A DNA stretch of 64,000 nucleotides from the NCBI RefSeq assembly GCF_001642805.2, contig NZ_CP016948.1:4216001-4280000 (forward strand). Direction: 5' to 3'. The position numbers and the translations under genes were made by a program. Positions 9,219-18,301 of this stretch are shown here, in pieces (the stretch's first letter is position 1; every line of letters starts with the position of its first letter). This DNA is from Serratia surfactantfaciens (GTDB taxonomy: Bacteria > Pseudomonadota > Gammaproteobacteria > Enterobacterales > Enterobacteriaceae). A model generated the notes under the pieces. That model was given only the letters and a program-made list of their open reading frames with translations, was not told the DNA's origin and ran no database searches.

Positions 9219-10229
9219 ATGAGCATCAAAAATATTTTACCCGGCAAGATCGGTTTGGGCGGCGCGCCGCTCGGCAATATGTTCCGCGCCATTCCAGAAG
9301 AAGAAGCGCTGGCTACCGTAACCAACGCCTGGGACTTGGGCATCCGCTACTTCGACACCGCACCGCTTTACGGTTCCGGCCTGTCGGAAATTCGCATGGG
9401 CGAAGCGCTCTCTCAGTACCCACGCGATGAGTTCGTGCTGAGCACCAAAGTGGGCCGCATCATGCTGGACGAAATGGAAGATCCCGCCGCCCGCGATCTG
9501 GGTGAGAAAGGCGGCCTGTTCGAACACGGTTTGAAAAACAAGATCCTGAACGACTACTCGGAAGACGGCACGCTTCGCTCCATTGAACACAGCCTGAAGC
9601 GTCTTAAAACCGACCGTCTGGATATCGTCTGGATCCACGACGTCGCTCAGGATTTCTACGGCGACAGCTGGCTGGAACAGTTCAATATCGCCCGTACCGG
9701 CGCCTTCCGCGCACTGTCCCGCCTGCGTGACGAAGGCGTGATCAAAGCCTGGGGCCTCGGCGTCAACCGCGTCGAGCCTTGCGAACTGACGCTGGCGCTT
9801 GATGAGCCGAAACCGGATGCCTTCCTGCTGGCCGGCCGCTACAGCCTGCTGGATCACGAACGCGCCCTGCAACGCCTGATGCCGGAAGCGCTGGAACAGA
9901 ATGTCGATATCGTTGTCGGCGGCCCTTACAACTCCGGCGTACTGGCCGGCGGCGAACACTACGAATACCAGAAAGCGTCCCCGGCGGTACTGGCGAAAGT
10001 GGCGCAAATCAAAGCGATCGCCGCTCGCTTCCAGGTTGACGTCAAAGCCGCTGCGCTGCAGTTCTCACTGGCTAACCCGGCGGTGGCCGCCGTGATCCCC
10101 GGTTCGAGCCGCCCTGGCCGCATGGCCGAAGATCTGGCTGCGCTGGATGCAGTGATCCCGGCTGAGTTCTGGGCGGAGATGCGCCGTCAGAAACTGGTGG
10201 CCGACAACGCGCCGCTGCCGATTCGTTAA
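9219..10229 (+). CDS. Aldo/keto reductase (D-threo-aldose dehydrogenase-like)
   Basis: A 336-residue NAD(P)-dependent oxidoreductase of the AKR TIM-barrel superfamily. The catalytic tetrad is complete: Asp46 and Tyr51 in FDTAPLYGSG, Lys77 in LSTKVGR and His140 in VWIHD. The VIPGS motif near residue 290 binds the cofactor phosphate. Overall length and the KNILPGKIGLGGAPLGNMF start resemble bacterial L-fucose/D-threo-aldose 1-dehydrogenases, so the substrate is probably a sugar or a related aldehyde. It is first in an operon with an SDR and an SRPBCC protein and diverges from the LysR gene. The substrate cannot be fixed from sequence alone. Confidence 0.88.
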   Translation: MSIKNILPGKIGLGGAPLGNMFRAIPEEEALATVTNAWDLGIRYFDTAPLYGSGLSEIRMGEALSQYPRDEFVLSTKVGRIMLDEMEDPAARDLGEKGGLFEHGLKNKILNDYSEDGTLRSIEHSLKRLKTDRLDIVWIHDVAQDFYGDSWLEQFNIARTGAFRALSRLRDEGVIKAWGLGVNRVEPCELTLALDEPKPDAFLLAGRYSLLDHERALQRLMPEALEQNVDIVVGGPYNSGVLAGGEHYEYQKASPAVLAKVAQIKAIAARFQVDVKAAALQFSLANPAVAAVIPGSSRPGRMAEDLAALDAVIPAEFWAEMRRQKLVADNAPLPIR

Positions 10230-10282
10230 GTTTTATGGGGCCGCATGGCCCCATTACATCGATTAACTCTATGAGGTACATG

Positions 10283-11080
10283 ATGAAACTGGATCTTTCA
10301 GGCAAGGTCGCCGTCGTCAGCGGCTCCACCTCCGGTATCGGTCTCGGCATCGCGCGCGGGCTCGCCAAAACGGGTGCCATCGTGGTGATCGTCGGCCGTC
10401 AAAAAACCGGGGTCGATCACGCCATCGCCGACATCAGCGCCAACGTGCCTGGCGCGCAGGTACGCGGCGTGGTCGCCGATCTCGGCACGGAACAAGGGGC
10501 AGAGACCCTGTTCGCCGCGGAGCCTAAAGCCGACGTGCTGATCAACAACCTGGGCATTTTCAACGATAAAGACTTCTTTACCGTGCCCGACAGCGAGTGG
10601 ATGCACTTCTATAACGTCAACGTTCTCTCGGGCGTGCGTCTGGCGCGCCACTACGCGCAGAGCATGACCGAACAGGGCTGGGGACGCATTATTTTCGTGT
10701 CGTCCGAATCCGGCGTCGCCATCCCGGCGGACATGATCAACTACGGCGTCACCAAAAGCGCCAACCTGGCGGTGTCTCACGGCCTGGCGAAACGCCTCGC
10801 CGGCACCGGCGTGACGGTCAACGCCATCCTGCCAGGGCCAACCTTTACCGAAGGCCTGCAAGAAATGCTGGCGGATGCGGCGGCCAAATCCGGGCGTAGC
10901 GCACGCGATCAGGCCGACGAGTTCGTCAAAACCGAACGCCCAAGCTCCATTATTCAGCGCGCGGCAGACGTCGATGAAGTGGCCAACCTTGCCGTTTATC
11001 TCGCGTCTCCGCTGTCTTCGGCCACCACCGGTGCGGCGCTGCGCGTTGACGGTGGCGTCGTCGACACCCTGGCAATGTAA
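10283..11080 (+). CDS. Short-chain dehydrogenase/reductase
   Basis: A 265-residue classical SDR oxidoreductase. The Rossmann glycine motif is SGSTSGIG (13-20), the structural NNLG motif lies near 88-91, and the catalytic residues are Ser140/141 with Tyr154 and Lys158. GAGG lies three bases before the ATG at 10280 and six before the ATG at 10283; the second gives the normal spacing and the standard MKLDLSGKVAVV start. Second gene of the operon. The aldo/keto reductase and this SDR could act in sequence on one carbonyl or sugar substrate, which is inference from context. Confidence 0.88.
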   Translation: MKLDLSGKVAVVSGSTSGIGLGIARGLAKTGAIVVIVGRQKTGVDHAIADISANVPGAQVRGVVADLGTEQGAETLFAAEPKADVLINNLGIFNDKDFFTVPDSEWMHFYNVNVLSGVRLARHYAQSMTEQGWGRIIFVSSESGVAIPADMINYGVTKSANLAVSHGLAKRLAGTGVTVNAILPGPTFTEGLQEMLADAAAKSGRSARDQADEFVKTERPSSIIQRAADVDEVANLAVYLASPLSSATTGAALRVDGGVVDTLAM

Positions 11081-11116
11081 TTCCGTACCCTAAACCGATA
11101 TTAAGAGAGAAAGAAA

Positions 11117-11533
11117 ATGGCTAATACATCCGTCTCTATGGACATCCCGGCATCCGCCGACACCGTATGGCAACTGATCGGCGGCTTCGACGCCCTGCCT
11201 GACTGGCTGCCGTTCATTCCGAAAAGCGTCGTTTCTGAAGGCGGCCGCGTGCGTACCTTAACCACCGCCGACGGCGGCACCGTCATCGAGCGGCTGGAAG
11301 CGTTCGACAACCGTCAACGCAGCTACAGCTACTCCATCATGCAGGCGCCGTTCCCGGTGGTGAATTACCTGTCCACCCTGTCGGTACACGCCACCGACGA
11401 CGCCAACGTGGCGCGCGTGGAATGGTCGGGCAGCTTCACGCCGGTCAACATCAGCGACGACGAGGCCGTCGCCCTGTTCAGCGGCATCTACCAAGGCGGC
11501 CTGGATGCGCTGAGCGGCAACTTCCCGCGCTAA
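11117..11533 (+). CDS. SRPBCC family (START-like) protein
   Basis: A 138-residue protein of the SRPBCC/polyketide cyclase-like fold. The pattern IPASADTVWQLIGGFDALPDWLP at the N-terminus and FSGIYQGGLDAL in the C-terminal helix is characteristic. These proteins have a deep hydrophobic pocket and bind or cyclise small hydrophobic compounds; no catalytic residue can be assigned. It lies 36 bases after the SDR on the same strand and is followed by a terminator, so it closes the three-gene operon. Confidence 0.82.
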   Translation: MANTSVSMDIPASADTVWQLIGGFDALPDWLPFIPKSVVSEGGRVRTLTTADGGTVIERLEAFDNRQRSYSYSIMQAPFPVVNYLSTLSVHATDDANVARVEWSGSFTPVNISDDEAVALFSGIYQGGLDALSGNFPR

Positions 11534-11555
11534 CGCCAGCATGCTCAAGCGCTCG

Positions 11556-11587
11556 CGGCCGATGGTGAAAGCCATTGGCCGTTTTTT
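11556..11587 (+). terminator. Rho-independent terminator of the AKR-SDR-SRPBCC operon
   Basis: A ten-base-pair stem (CGGCCGATGG with CCATTGGCCG, one G-U pair), loop TGAAAG, followed by six T. It lies 22 bases after the SRPBCC stop. Confidence 0.85.
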
Positions 11588-11663
11588 GCTTTAGATCTGG
11601 AGCAGGATAAATCCGCCAGCGCCGTTTATGCTGTAAAGGAGACTTCCGTTTGAGGAGATGGCC

Positions 11664-12077
11664 GTGCGCCCTTTCAGCCTGAAGACTATCGACCATGTGG
11701 TTCTGCGCGTGCGCGATATGCAGAAAAGCCTGCATTTTTATACCCAGATCGTTGGCTGTGATATCGCCAAACAGCGGCCGGATTTGGGGCTGATGCACCT
11801 GCGCGCCGGTGCGGCCATGATCGATCTGGTGGACATTAACGGCGTGCTGGGGAAAAAAGGCGGCACGGCGCCCGATCCTCACCGGCAAAATGTCGATCAC
11901 GTCTGCCTGCGCATCGATCCTTTCAACGAGGGCGAGCTGTTGGCCTATCTGCGATCGCAGGGGATCGACGTTGATCCCGCCGAATCGCGCTATGGCGCGG
12001 AGGGAGACGGCCCGTCCATTTATTTCAGCGATCCGGACGGCAATCGCGTGGAATTGAAGGGGCCGGCGATCGGTTAG
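11664..12077 (+). CDS. VOC family protein (glyoxalase/bleomycin resistance fold)
   Basis: About 137 residues with two beta-alpha-beta-beta-beta modules of the vicinal oxygen chelate fold. Likely metal ligands are visible: His in IDHVVLRV (residue 11), His in VDHVCLRI (79) and Glu in RVELKG (130). The PDPDGNRVEL-like ending is typical of glyoxalase I relatives and ring-cleavage dioxygenases; the substrate is unknown. GAGGAG directly abuts the ATG at 11658 but sits six bases before the GTG at 11664, so I chose the GTG; the difference is two residues. The gene converges on the YeiL-like regulator, and the stop codons interlock in TTAG. Confidence 0.83.
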   Translation: MRPFSLKTIDHVVLRVRDMQKSLHFYTQIVGCDIAKQRPDLGLMHLRAGAAMIDLVDINGVLGKKGGTAPDPHRQNVDHVCLRIDPFNEGELLAYLRSQGIDVDPAESRYGAEGDGPSIYFSDPDGNRVELKGPAIG

Positions 12078-12757
12078 GCCCTCTGATTGTCTTCCAGGCC
12101 GGACAGCCGCTGGCGATCCGTCACCCGCAGTGACTTGTTTTTAAACTGAATCATGCCGTCCGCCGCGAGCTGCGCCAGTGCGCGGCTCAGTTGCCTGACG
12201 GAGATGCCTAATCTGCCCGCCAACAACTCCCGATTTTCGAGCTGAATCTGCACGCCTTCGTCTTTTATTTTAAATAACAGAAACTTTCGCAACTTATATT
12301 CTGCCGTTAAGCCGCCGCTCGCATGCAGCAATGAGGCGTTAAGCAGCTTGTCGCTCAGCTGCCGACACATAAAGGTGAGGAAGGCGGGATCGCGCATGGC
12401 TCGCTCTCTGATCACCTCGATGGGCAGCGTGAAGATCAGCGCGTCCGTCACCGCCTGAACGCTGCTGAACACCGACCGCTGCGCCTGGGAGAACAGCTCC
12501 AGATCGCCGATTACGGAAAAATCCGTTTCAAAGGAAAAGACGATGTGCATGCCGTTCGCGTCGTAATTCTCCACCTGCAGTTTTCCCTGTACGAGCAAAT
12601 ATAGGTGGCTCAAACGATCGCTTTGCGTCACCAGGTGCTCACCGGCCTCGACGCTGACCAGGCGCAAGGCGGCCAGCAACGGGGGCGAAAGCGCCGTTCG
12701 CAGATCGTGAGCGTCGATAAACGCTTCTTTTAGCTTGCTGTTACCGACAGTTTTCAC
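12074..12757 (-). CDS. yeiL: Crp/Fnr-family regulator, YeiL-like
   Basis: 227 residues: an N-terminal cyclic-nucleotide-binding-like beta barrel (about 20-130), a long dimerisation helix and a C-terminal winged helix (ENRELLAGRLGISVRQLSRALAQL). The end, RQLSGLED, and the pattern around MCRQLSDKLLNASLL resemble E. coli YeiL, which sits divergent to the nucleoside hydrolase gene rihB just as here. Only one cysteine is present (in FMCRQL), so an Fnr-type iron-sulfur cluster is not supported. It probably regulates the divergent nucleoside hydrolase/deaminase operon. The paralogue identity is likely but not certain. Confidence 0.7.
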   Translation of the reverse strand: MKTVGNSKLKEAFIDAHDLRTALSPPLLAALRLVSVEAGEHLVTQSDRLSHLYLLVQGKLQVENYDANGMHIVFSFETDFSVIGDLELFSQAQRSVFSSVQAVTDALIFTLPIEVIRERAMRDPAFLTFMCRQLSDKLLNASLLHASGGLTAEYKLRKFLLFKIKDEGVQIQLENRELLAGRLGISVRQLSRALAQLAADGMIQFKNKSLRVTDRQRLSGLEDNQRA

Positions 12758-12843
12758 GGCGATTCACTCCCGGGGCTTATCCGTTAACGTCTTGCATCCT
12801 ATCTTTTCGGCTGCGCCCAGCATAGCCGGCGCGCTTCAGAACG

Positions 12844-12865
12844 AAAAAGGACATCTGGCCTTTTT
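12844..12865. promoter_or_regulatory. Candidate Crp-family operator upstream of nucleoside operon
   Basis: A perfect 22-bp inverted repeat with arms AAAAAGG and CCTTTTT around eight bases, the overall length of Crp/Fnr-family sites. A -10-like TATGTT lies at 12884-12889. If transcription starts seven bases after it, the operator centre falls near -41.5, the standard position for class II activation. The start site is assumed. Confidence 0.45.
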
Positions 12866-12918
12866 TGCCTCGGGTCGTCTGGGTATGTTCTCCGCAGACC
12901 CCACCCAAGGAGAGTGCC

Positions 12919-13854
12919 ATGCGACATATTCTGATAGACACCGATACCGCTTCCGACGATGCCGTCGCGCTGCTGATGGCGTTGCGCGAATCCGACGTGA
13001 AGGTGGAAGCGATCACCACCGTCGCAGGCAACTGCCCACTTGAACAATGCGTCAAAAATGCGCTCATTTGCGTGGAAAAAGCGGGAACCTATGCCCCTCC
13101 GGTCTACGCCGGCATGGCGAAACCGCTCTTCCGCACGCGCTATCACTCGCACCATATTCACGGCGAAGACGGCATGGGCGACATGGCCTTGCCGAACCCA
13201 CAGCTGAGCGCAGAACCCGTTCATGCCGTAGACGCCATCATCGACTGTGCCGCACGGCTCAATGGCGAGCTGGAAATCGTCACCCTCGGGCCGCTGACCA
13301 ATCTTGCGATGGCGGTGCTGAAGGCGCCCGCGCTGGCCGAACACGTGAAAAGGGTTTATGTCATGGGCGGTTCCGGGCTGACGCCCGGCAATATCACCCC
13401 GCTGGCCGAATTTAATTTTTACGCCGACGCCGAAGCCGCGCATCTGGTGCTCACTGCCGGGCTGCCGCTCACCCTTGTCGGCTGGGAGATCGGCATGGGG
13501 GAAGCGTTTATCGACCAACGCGATATAGCTCGATTGAATGATCTCAGCGAGCTGGGGCGCTTTGCCGTGCGCTGCAACCGCACGCTGATGGCGTTTAACG
13601 CCGGGCGCACCGAGCGTATAGGGTTTGATTTACCCGATCCGACCACCATGGCGGTGGCGCTCTACCCGGACATCGTCGAGACCAGTCTGGAGGCGTATTC
13701 TTGGGTAGAATATAAAAGTGAAGGGTCTTACGGCCATTACGTCATCGATTCCACCCACCTGACCGGCAAACCGGCCAATGCGCGCGTAATTACCCGCATT
13801 AAACCCGGTCTGTTTAAAGAAAAACTGTTCTCGCTGTTATCTCACCGCGAATGA
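12919..13854 (+). CDS. Inosine/uridine-preferring nucleoside hydrolase
   Basis: 311 residues. The N-terminal DTDTASDDA is the calcium-binding DTDxxxDD signature of the IUNH family, and VYVMGGSG plus the EFNFYADAEAA segment complete the active site. The enzyme hydrolyses ribonucleosides to ribose and a free base. The ATG at 12919 follows AAGGAGAG; a longer frame upstream lacks family similarity. It is the nearest neighbour of the divergent YeiL-like regulator, as rihB is in E. coli, but I do not assign rihA, rihB or rihC. It is followed 14 bases later by the deaminase gene, so the pair forms a nucleoside-salvage operon. Confidence 0.88.
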   Translation: MRHILIDTDTASDDAVALLMALRESDVKVEAITTVAGNCPLEQCVKNALICVEKAGTYAPPVYAGMAKPLFRTRYHSHHIHGEDGMGDMALPNPQLSAEPVHAVDAIIDCAARLNGELEIVTLGPLTNLAMAVLKAPALAEHVKRVYVMGGSGLTPGNITPLAEFNFYADAEAAHLVLTAGLPLTLVGWEIGMGEAFIDQRDIARLNDLSELGRFAVRCNRTLMAFNAGRTERIGFDLPDPTTMAVALYPDIVETSLEAYSWVEYKSEGSYGHYVIDSTHLTGKPANARVITRIKPGLFKEKLFSLLSHRE

Positions 13855-13868
13855 AATAGGTGGCCGCC

Positions 13869-14861
13869 ATGACTTTCGATCCGAGCAAATTAAACAAGGT
13901 GGAATTACACGTCCATTTGGATACCTGTTTAAGCTATCACTATGTAAAGAAGGCCAACCCGCAAATAACCAGAGCGGCATTTAATCGGCAATTTATCGCG
14001 CCGAAGCGATGCGCCGATCTGGGGGACTTTTTAAGCAAGATCGCGCCGCAAATAGACCTCTTGCAGACATGCCAGGCGATAACGCTGGCCGTCGATGACT
14101 TGTTCGCGCAGCTGGCGGCGGATAACGTCATCTATGCGGAAGTGCGCTTTGCTCCGCTGCTGCATACCCGGATGGGATTAACCGGCGAATCGGTGGTCGA
14201 GACGGTGCTCGCCGCGATGCATGACGCCGCGCAAACTTACGGCATCACCGCCGGGCTGATCCTGTGCACGCTGCGGCATTTCGATGCGGCCGCCAGCCTG
14301 CAAACCGCCGGGCTCGTGGTTAACTTTCTGGGCCGTGGCGTGGTAGCGCTGGATTTGGCCGCCGACGAGGCGCGTTATCCGCTAACCCACCATGTGGCGG
14401 CCTTTCGCGCCGTGCGTGAGGCCGGTGGCAACGTCATCGCCCACGCCGGTGAGGCGAAAGGCGCAGACAGCGTGCGGGAGACGCTGGATCGGCTGCAGGT
14501 GTCGCGTATCGGCCACGGCGTCCGGAGCATCGAGGACCCCGCACTCGTCGAGCGTCTGATAGCCACCGGCGTGCTGCTCGAGATCTGCCCCAGTTGTAAC
14601 CTCACCTGCAATCTGTTCGACAGCATCGACGACCATCCGATAGACCGGCTGAAAAAGTGGGGGGTGCGGCTGAATGTGAATACCGATGCGCGCACCGTCG
14701 CCGATACCACGCTGAACAAGGAATATCAGCTGCTGCACGACGCCTTCGGCTGGCGCGATGAAGATTTTAACCGCAGTAACAGGCAGGCGCTGGAGGCGAG
14801 TTTTCTCGACGATGACACTAAAATAAAATTAATGAATCAGCTCAATGCCGGGCCAATGTGA
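13869..14861 (+). CDS. Adenosine deaminase-like metal-dependent hydrolase
   Basis: 330 residues of the amidohydrolase TIM-barrel superfamily. Zinc ligands and catalytic residues are in place: His14 and His16 (HVHLD), His192 and Glu194 (HAGE), His216 (GHG) and Asp273 (NTD). The usual TDDP motif reads TDAR, so the second Asp, which contacts the purine ring in classical adenosine deaminase, is Ala. The enzyme may therefore act on a modified adenosine or another amino-purine. The start at 13869 is nine bases after an AGG; a GTG at 13860 is less well placed. It shares an operon with the nucleoside hydrolase, which supports purine salvage. Confidence 0.8.
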   Translation: MTFDPSKLNKVELHVHLDTCLSYHYVKKANPQITRAAFNRQFIAPKRCADLGDFLSKIAPQIDLLQTCQAITLAVDDLFAQLAADNVIYAEVRFAPLLHTRMGLTGESVVETVLAAMHDAAQTYGITAGLILCTLRHFDAAASLQTAGLVVNFLGRGVVALDLAADEARYPLTHHVAAFRAVREAGGNVIAHAGEAKGADSVRETLDRLQVSRIGHGVRSIEDPALVERLIATGVLLEICPSCNLTCNLFDSIDDHPIDRLKKWGVRLNVNTDARTVADTTLNKEYQLLHDAFGWRDEDFNRSNRQALEASFLDDDTKIKLMNQLNAGPM

Positions 14862-14890
14862 CCCGGCGCATTTCTAGGTTGAGCGGCGTT

Positions 14891-16090
14891 TTAACGTTCC
14901 TGCGCCGCCAGCGCCTGGGCGCAGGCCCAGGCCGAGCTCCAGGCCCATTGGAAGTTGTAACCGCCCAGCCACCCGGTCACGTCCACCACTTCGCCGATGA
15001 AGTAGAGCCCCTGCGCCTTGTGGGCTTCCATCGTCTTGGAGGAAAGTTCGTTGGTGTCGACGCCGCCGAGCGTCACTTCCGCCGTGCGGTAGCCTTCGGT
15101 GCCGTTCGGCTGCACGCGCCAGTTCTGCAACAGATCCACCAGCGCCGCCTGCTGCGGGGCATTCAGCTGCTTCAGCGTCGCCTCCGGCAGTTGTCCCAGC
15201 ATCTGCAAGCATTCCACCAGCCGCTTCGGCAATTGCAGCGCCAGGGTATTTTTCAGGCTTTGGTTCGGGTGTTGCCGCCGTTGTTCATCGAGGAAAGCCG
15301 CCAGATCCAGCTCAGGAAGTAAGTTAACGCTCACATACTCACCAGGCTGCCAATAGCTCGACAGCTGCAGCACCGCCGGCCCGGAGAGGCCACGGTGGGT
15401 AAACAGGATGCTTTCGCGGAAACTGACGCCGTTCTCGGCGGTGATCACCGCCGGCACCGAGACGCCGGATAGCGTCTGCAAATGCTCCAACAGCGGCTTA
15501 TGCAGGGTAAAAGGCACCAGCCCGGCGCGAGTCGGCAGCACTTTGAGGCCAAATTGCTCCGCCAGCTTGTAACCGAACGGCGAGGCGCCCAGCCCCGGCA
15601 TGGATAATCCGCCGCTGGCCACCACAAGTGAGCGAGCACTCACTTTTTCACCATTCAGCGCCAGTTCGTAACCCTGTGCGGTTTTCTCCACGCCCAGCAC
15701 TTCGCTGCGCAGGCGCATCGTCACCTGGCCCAGCTCGCACTCTTTGACCAGCAGATCCACCACCTGCTGCGCCGAGTCGTCGCAGAACAGCTGCCCCAGC
15801 GTTTTTTCATGGTAGGCGATGCCGTAGCGGTTGATCAGATCGATGAAGTCCCACTGGGTATAACGCGCCAGCGCCGACTTGCAGAAATGCGGGTTGTTCG
15901 ACAGGTAGGCCGCCGGTTCGGCATACATGTTGGTAAAGTTGCAGCGCCCGCCGCCGGACATCAGGATCTTGCGGCCCGGTTTTTTGCCGTTGTCGAGCAG
16001 CAACACGCGGCAACCGAGTTGCCCCGCCTGCGCGGCGCAAAACATGCCGGCAGCGCCCGCCCCAATCACTACGACATCAAACTGTTCCAC
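14891..16090 (-). CDS. yhiN: NAD(P)/FAD-dependent oxidoreductase YhiN (HI0933/BaiN family)
   Basis: A 399-residue flavoprotein. The N-terminal dinucleotide motif is VVVIGAGAAGM, followed by GRKILMSGGGRCNF, which is diagnostic of the HI0933/YhiN family; the C-terminal motif YFIGEVVDVTGWLGGYNFQWAW closes the FAD site. The GTG start at 16090 follows AGAGAGG and aligns with the conserved start; an earlier GTG adds eight residues. The reaction in enterobacteria is not established. It is divergent from pitA, as in E. coli. Confidence 0.88.
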   Translation of the reverse strand: MEQFDVVVIGAGAAGMFCAAQAGQLGCRVLLLDNGKKPGRKILMSGGGRCNFTNMYAEPAAYLSNNPHFCKSALARYTQWDFIDLINRYGIAYHEKTLGQLFCDDSAQQVVDLLVKECELGQVTMRLRSEVLGVEKTAQGYELALNGEKVSARSLVVASGGLSMPGLGASPFGYKLAEQFGLKVLPTRAGLVPFTLHKPLLEHLQTLSGVSVPAVITAENGVSFRESILFTHRGLSGPAVLQLSSYWQPGEYVSVNLLPELDLAAFLDEQRRQHPNQSLKNTLALQLPKRLVECLQMLGQLPEATLKQLNAPQQAALVDLLQNWRVQPNGTEGYRTAEVTLGGVDTNELSSKTMEAHKAQGLYFIGEVVDVTGWLGGYNFQWAWSSAWACAQALAAQER

Positions 16091-16390
16091 CTGAGCCTCT
16101 CTTATCAAAACCACAATCGCGACAAAAGAGCGCCATATTACGCCGTTTCGCCGCCGGTCACCGCCAAATTCACGGCGGCAGATTGTAAAGCCCCGGCGCC
16201 GTCAACGCCATAGTAAGAAAATATTACAGAGGTCAGAGGAGAATAACGCGTTGATATTTCATATTTTTGTTATAGACACGCCATCGTTTCGTCATGTCCA
16301 AATCAAAAAAACGTCATATTTTCCTTTTCCCCGGCCCCGGTTGTCACTGATAATGCGCGGCGTTCATGTCCACAAACTGGCGTAACGCTT

Positions 16391-17893
16391 ATGCTGCATT
16401 TGTTCGCTGGCCTGGATTTCCATACCGGCCTGATGTTAATTCTCGCATTGTTGTTCGTGTTGTTTTATGAAGCCATCAACGGTTTTCATGATACGGCCAA
16501 TGCGGTCGCTACAGTTATTTATACCCGCGCCATGCGCTCGCAACTTGCGGTCGTGATGGCAGGTTTGTTCAACTTTCTTGGCGTAATGCTCGGCGGTTTG
16601 AGTGTTGCTTACGCCATCGTCCACTTGTTGCCTACCGATCTGTTGTTGAACGTCAGTTCAGCACACGGATTAGCCATGGTCTTCTCCATGCTGTTGGCGG
16701 CAATCATCTGGAACCTCGGCACCTGGTATTTCGGTCTGCCGGCCTCCAGTTCCCATACGCTGATAGGCGCAATCATCGGTGTCGGTTTAACCAACGCCCT
16801 GATGACCCACACTTCGGTGGTGGATGCGCTTAACGTCCCGAAAATGATTGGCATTTTCCTTTCTCTGCTGTTCTCGCCGCTGGTCGGCATGATGGTGGCG
16901 GGAGTGATGGTGTTCGCCTTGCGCCGCTATTGGAGTGGCACCAAGAAACGCCAGCGTATCCACATGACCCCTGCGGAACGTGAAAAGGTCGACGGCAAAC
17001 GCAAGCCGCCGTTCTGGACCCGTATCGCACTGATCCTGTCGGCGATTGGCGTCAGCTTCTCGCACGGCGCCAACGATGGCCAGAAAGGCATCGGCCTAAT
17101 CATGCTGGTGCTGATCGGCGTGGCGCCGGCCGGCTTCGTGGTCAATATGAATGCAACCGGTTATGACATCACCCGTACGCGTGATGCCGTGACCCACCTG
17201 CAGCAATATTACCAGCAGCACGGTGACGCACTGTCGCATGCGGTGTCGTTGACGCCGCTGGTGCCAAGCCCGGATGACGAAGCCGAACCTAACAAGCCGG
17301 CCGAGTTCCACTGCGACAGTTCGCGCGCCATGCCGGCGATCGAACTGGCTCAGGGCATGCTGACCAACCTGCAAAGCTACGATCAGCTGACGGTTGAGCA
17401 GCGCAGCCACCTGCGCCGCCTGCTGATGTGCGTGACCGACACGGCGGATAAAGTCGCCAAGCTGCCGGAAACCTCATCTGCCGACCAGCGCTTCCTGAAG
17501 AACCTGCGTCAGGATTTGCTGCAGACCGTCGAGTATGCGCCGATGTGGATCATCGTCGCCGTCGCGCTGGCGCTGTCGCTCGGTACCATGGTGGGCTGGA
17601 AACGCGTGGCTACTACCATCGGCGAGAAGATCGGTAAGAAAGGCATGACCTACGCCCAGGGCGTGTCGGCCCAGATGACCGCGGCGCTGTCGATCGGCGT
17701 AGCGAGCTATACCGGCATGCCGGTCTCCACCACCCACGTGCTCTCTTCGGCGGTTGCCGGGACGATGATCGTGGACGGCGGCGGCGTGCAGAGCAAAACC
17801 GTGAAAAACATCCTGTTGGCCTGGGTACTGACCCTGCCAATCTCGATTCTGCTTTCCGGTGCGCTGTATTGGGTGGCGCTGAAGCTGATCTAA
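16391..17893 (+). CDS. pitA: Low-affinity inorganic phosphate/metal-phosphate transporter PitA
   Basis: A 500-residue inner-membrane symporter. The duplicated PiT signature is present: [15 protein letters not shown] near the N-terminus and [17 protein letters not shown] in the middle, with membrane segments on both sides of a hydrophilic loop (about 240-380). PitA moves divalent-metal-phosphate complexes with protons. Sequence and context (yhiN-pitA-uspB) match the E. coli chromosomal pitA. The Shine-Dalgarno sequence before the ATG is weak. A strong terminator follows 17 bases after the stop. Confidence 0.95.
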   Translation: MLHLFAGLDFHTGLMLILALLFVLFYEAINGFHDTANAVATVIYTRAMRSQLAVVMAGLFNFLGVMLGGLSVAYAIVHLLPTDLLLNVSSAHGLAMVFSMLLAAIIWNLGTWYFGLPASSSHTLIGAIIGVGLTNALMTHTSVVDALNVPKMIGIFLSLLFSPLVGMMVAGVMVFALRRYWSGTKKRQRIHMTPAEREKVDGKRKPPFWTRIALILSAIGVSFSHGANDGQKGIGLIMLVLIGVAPAGFVVNMNATGYDITRTRDAVTHLQQYYQQHGDALSHAVSLTPLVPSPDDEAEPNKPAEFHCDSSRAMPAIELAQGMLTNLQSYDQLTVEQRSHLRRLLMCVTDTADKVAKLPETSSADQRFLKNLRQDLLQTVEYAPMWIIVAVALALSLGTMVGWKRVATTIGEKIGKKGMTYAQGVSAQMTAALSIGVASYTGMPVSTTHVLSSAVAGTMIVDGGGVQSKTVKNILLAWVLTLPISILLSGALYWVALKLI

Positions 17894-17910
17894 CCGATAG
17901 CAACATGAGA

Positions 17911-17938
17911 AAGGCGGCCGAATGGCCGCCTTTTTTTT
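17911..17938 (+). terminator. Rho-independent terminator of pitA
   Basis: Stem GGCGGCC/GGCCGCC with loop GAAT followed by eight T. The A-rich left flank makes it partly bidirectional, so it could also serve the converging uspB. Confidence 0.9.
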
Positions 17939-17965
17939 GCCTGCATCAAAGGAAACGGACAGACA

Positions 17966-18301
17966 TCAATGCCAGATCATCAGCCCTATCAGGCTGATGA
18001 CCACCAGGCCGCACAGAGCCGAAGTCAGCATAAACTGCCCGCGCACCCGCTCGCAGCGGCGAATAAACTCCGGATCGTGGTGCTCGACATAGCGCTGCGC
18101 AAAGATATAGCGCACCAGCCTCAGCTGCTTGCTGGGTTGCCCGTGGGCGGTGAAGAAACCGCCGCCGTCGACGTATTGGTACAGCAACGGGTCACAGCCG
18201 CGCAATACCACCAGCAGCGCGCGCAGAGAAGAGTAATACCGCACCATGTTTACCACACACACCACACATAAGGCCCAAAACAGCGCGACGGTACTGATCA
18301 T
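17966..18301 (-). CDS. uspB: Universal stress protein B
   Basis: A 111-residue protein with two transmembrane helices, at residues 1-20 and about 90-110, and a basic central region ([21 protein letters not shown]). Length and sequence match UspB. In E. coli it is induced by sigma-S in stationary phase and its loss causes ethanol sensitivity; its molecular function is unknown. In E. coli uspB and uspA are immediate divergent neighbours; here about 2.5 kb with two extra genes lie between them. Confidence 0.93.
   Translation of the reverse strand: MISTVALFWALCVVCVVNMVRYYSSLRALLVVLRGCDPLLYQYVDGGGFFTAHGQPSKQLRLVRYIFAQRYVEHHDPEFIRRCERVRGQFMLTSALCGLVVISLIGLMIWH

Noticed and set aside
16291..16317. 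Two GTCAT repeats 22 bases apart upstream of pitA, recalling a Pho box
   Set aside because: The intervening 11-base repeat is absent and pitA is not a typical PhoB target; likely chance in an AT-rich leader.
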